Source: Candidatus Solibacter sp. (lineage in GTDB: Bacteria; Acidobacteriota; Terriglobia; Bryobacterales; Bryobacteraceae). Taken from it: 7,193 nucleotides of DNA. A program made the translations under genes and the position numbers. This document shows, piece by piece, positions 6,704 through 7,193 of this stretch (the stretch's first letter is position 1; each line of letters opens with the position of its first letter). The notes under the pieces are model-generated. The model made no database searches and had not been told where the DNA came from. It saw only the letters and a list, made by a program, of their open reading frames with translations. Where the stretch lies: the NCBI GenBank assembly GCA_017883355.1, contig JADGNS010000228.1:1-7193 (forward strand), in the 5' to 3' direction.

Positions 6704-7193
6704 TTATACCCCGCGCACCTTATCCATCTCCAGGAATTCCTGAATGTGCGGATGGGGGCTCTTTTCCAGGTCGGCGATGGGGCCGAAGAAGATCACGCCG
6801 CCATCGTACAGGAACACCACGCGATCGGCCACCTTGTACATGAGATCGAGATCGTGCGTGACCACCACGCTGGTGAGCTTCAACTGCTTCTTGAGGCGGA
6901 GCATGAGGTCGCCCAGGTGGTCGCTCATGATGGGGTCCACCATGGTGGTGGGCTCGTCGTAGAGGACGCACTGAGGCTGCGCGGCGAGGGCGCGGGCGAT
7001 GGCCACGGCGCGTTTGTCCCCGGTGGAGAGGTCGGAGGGATAGGCGTCGGCGGCATCGGCGATGTCCACCATCTGGAGCAGGCCTTTGACCACGTCTTCC
7101 TTATTCTGAAAGTCGTAATCCTGGCGGAGTTCCAGGGAGAAGAGCACGTTTTCGGCGACGGTGAGGGAATCGAAGAGCGCCCCGGACTGGAAG
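6704..7193 (-). CDS. MlaF/Mkl-type ABC transporter ATP-binding protein, N-terminus outside window
   Basis: Cytoplasmic ATPase of a phospholipid (Mla/MCE-type) or related ABC importer. The frame is open to the right edge: codons upstream of the GTG at 7147 read FQSGALFDSLTVAENV, the typical Q-loop of MlaF/Mkl proteins. That GTG is therefore an internal valine, and Walker A lies outside. In the 162 visible residues are the Q-loop, a variant ABC signature LSTGDKRAVAIARAL, Walker B with catalytic Glu (CVLYDEP), a D-loop region TTMVDP and the switch His in VVTHD. The C-terminus GPIADLEKSPHPHIQEFLEM is also MlaF-like. Roughly 90-100 residues are missing compared with a usual length near 250-270. 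The signature has Thr and Asp where LSGGQ or LSGGM is usual. The gene directly downstream encodes a small exported protein, not an MCE-domain MlaD. The permease and MCE partners, if present, must lie beyond the right edge. A homologous importer of another lipid is equally possible. Confidence 0.88.
   Translation of the reverse strand, partial: FQSGALFDSLTVAENVLFSLELRQDYDFQNKEDVVKGLLQMVDIADAADAYPSDLSTGDKRAVAIARALAAQPQCVLYDEPTTMVDPIMSDHLGDLMLRLKKQLKLTSVVVTHDLDLMYKVADRVVFLYDGGVIFFGPIADLEKSPHPHIQEFLEMDKVRGV

Noticed and set aside
7145..7147. GTG at 7147 as the start of the ABC ATPase
   Set aside because: Upstream codons encode the conserved Q-loop FQSGALFDSLTV, so the gene starts beyond the right edge.

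Overview
The window looks like chromosomal DNA from a GC-rich, Gram-negative-type bacterium, most likely an Acidobacteriota member of the Solibacter/Bryobacter kind. The main clue is the left-hand gene, a duplicated FtsX-type permease of the ADOP (acidobacterial duplicated orphan permease) type, which is strongly expanded in that phylum. An MlaF/Mkl-like ATPase at the right edge fits a cell with an outer membrane. This is an inference from gene types, not a phylogenetic test. I saw no tRNA, rRNA, CRISPR array, insertion sequence or phage gene.

Layout. (1) 2-1894, plus strand: the C-terminal 630 codons of an ADOP-type permease whose start lies to the left of the window. (2) 1895-1912: an 18-base gap between two convergent genes. 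(3) 1913-6172, minus strand: one uninterrupted gene for a 1419-residue multi-pass membrane protein. It has three extracytoplasmic blocks, at least two of them Cache-like, a cluster of membrane helices, and a cytoplasmic region that resembles an AAA/STAND NTPase without a recognisable P-loop. That region is followed by a winged-helix-like segment and a C-terminal membrane hairpin. A four-copy 18-bp tandem repeat lies inside the first sensor block. (4) 6173-6373: a 201-base intergenic region with a strong Shine-Dalgarno sequence, a candidate promoter for the large gene and two short hairpins. (5) 6374-6700, minus strand: a small exported protein that appears to be a single Ig-like beta-sandwich with two terminal cysteines. 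(6) 6704-7193, minus strand: the C-terminal part of an MlaF/Mkl-type ABC ATPase whose start lies to the right of the window.

The ATPase gene and the small exported protein gene are almost certainly co-transcribed, as only 3 bases separate them. The large sensor gene follows in the same direction but has its own ribosome site and a possible promoter, so it is probably expressed separately. The permease is transcribed toward it and shows no functional link. The most unusual element is the large Cache/pseudo-NTPase protein, which reads as a one-piece transmembrane signalling machine of unknown output.
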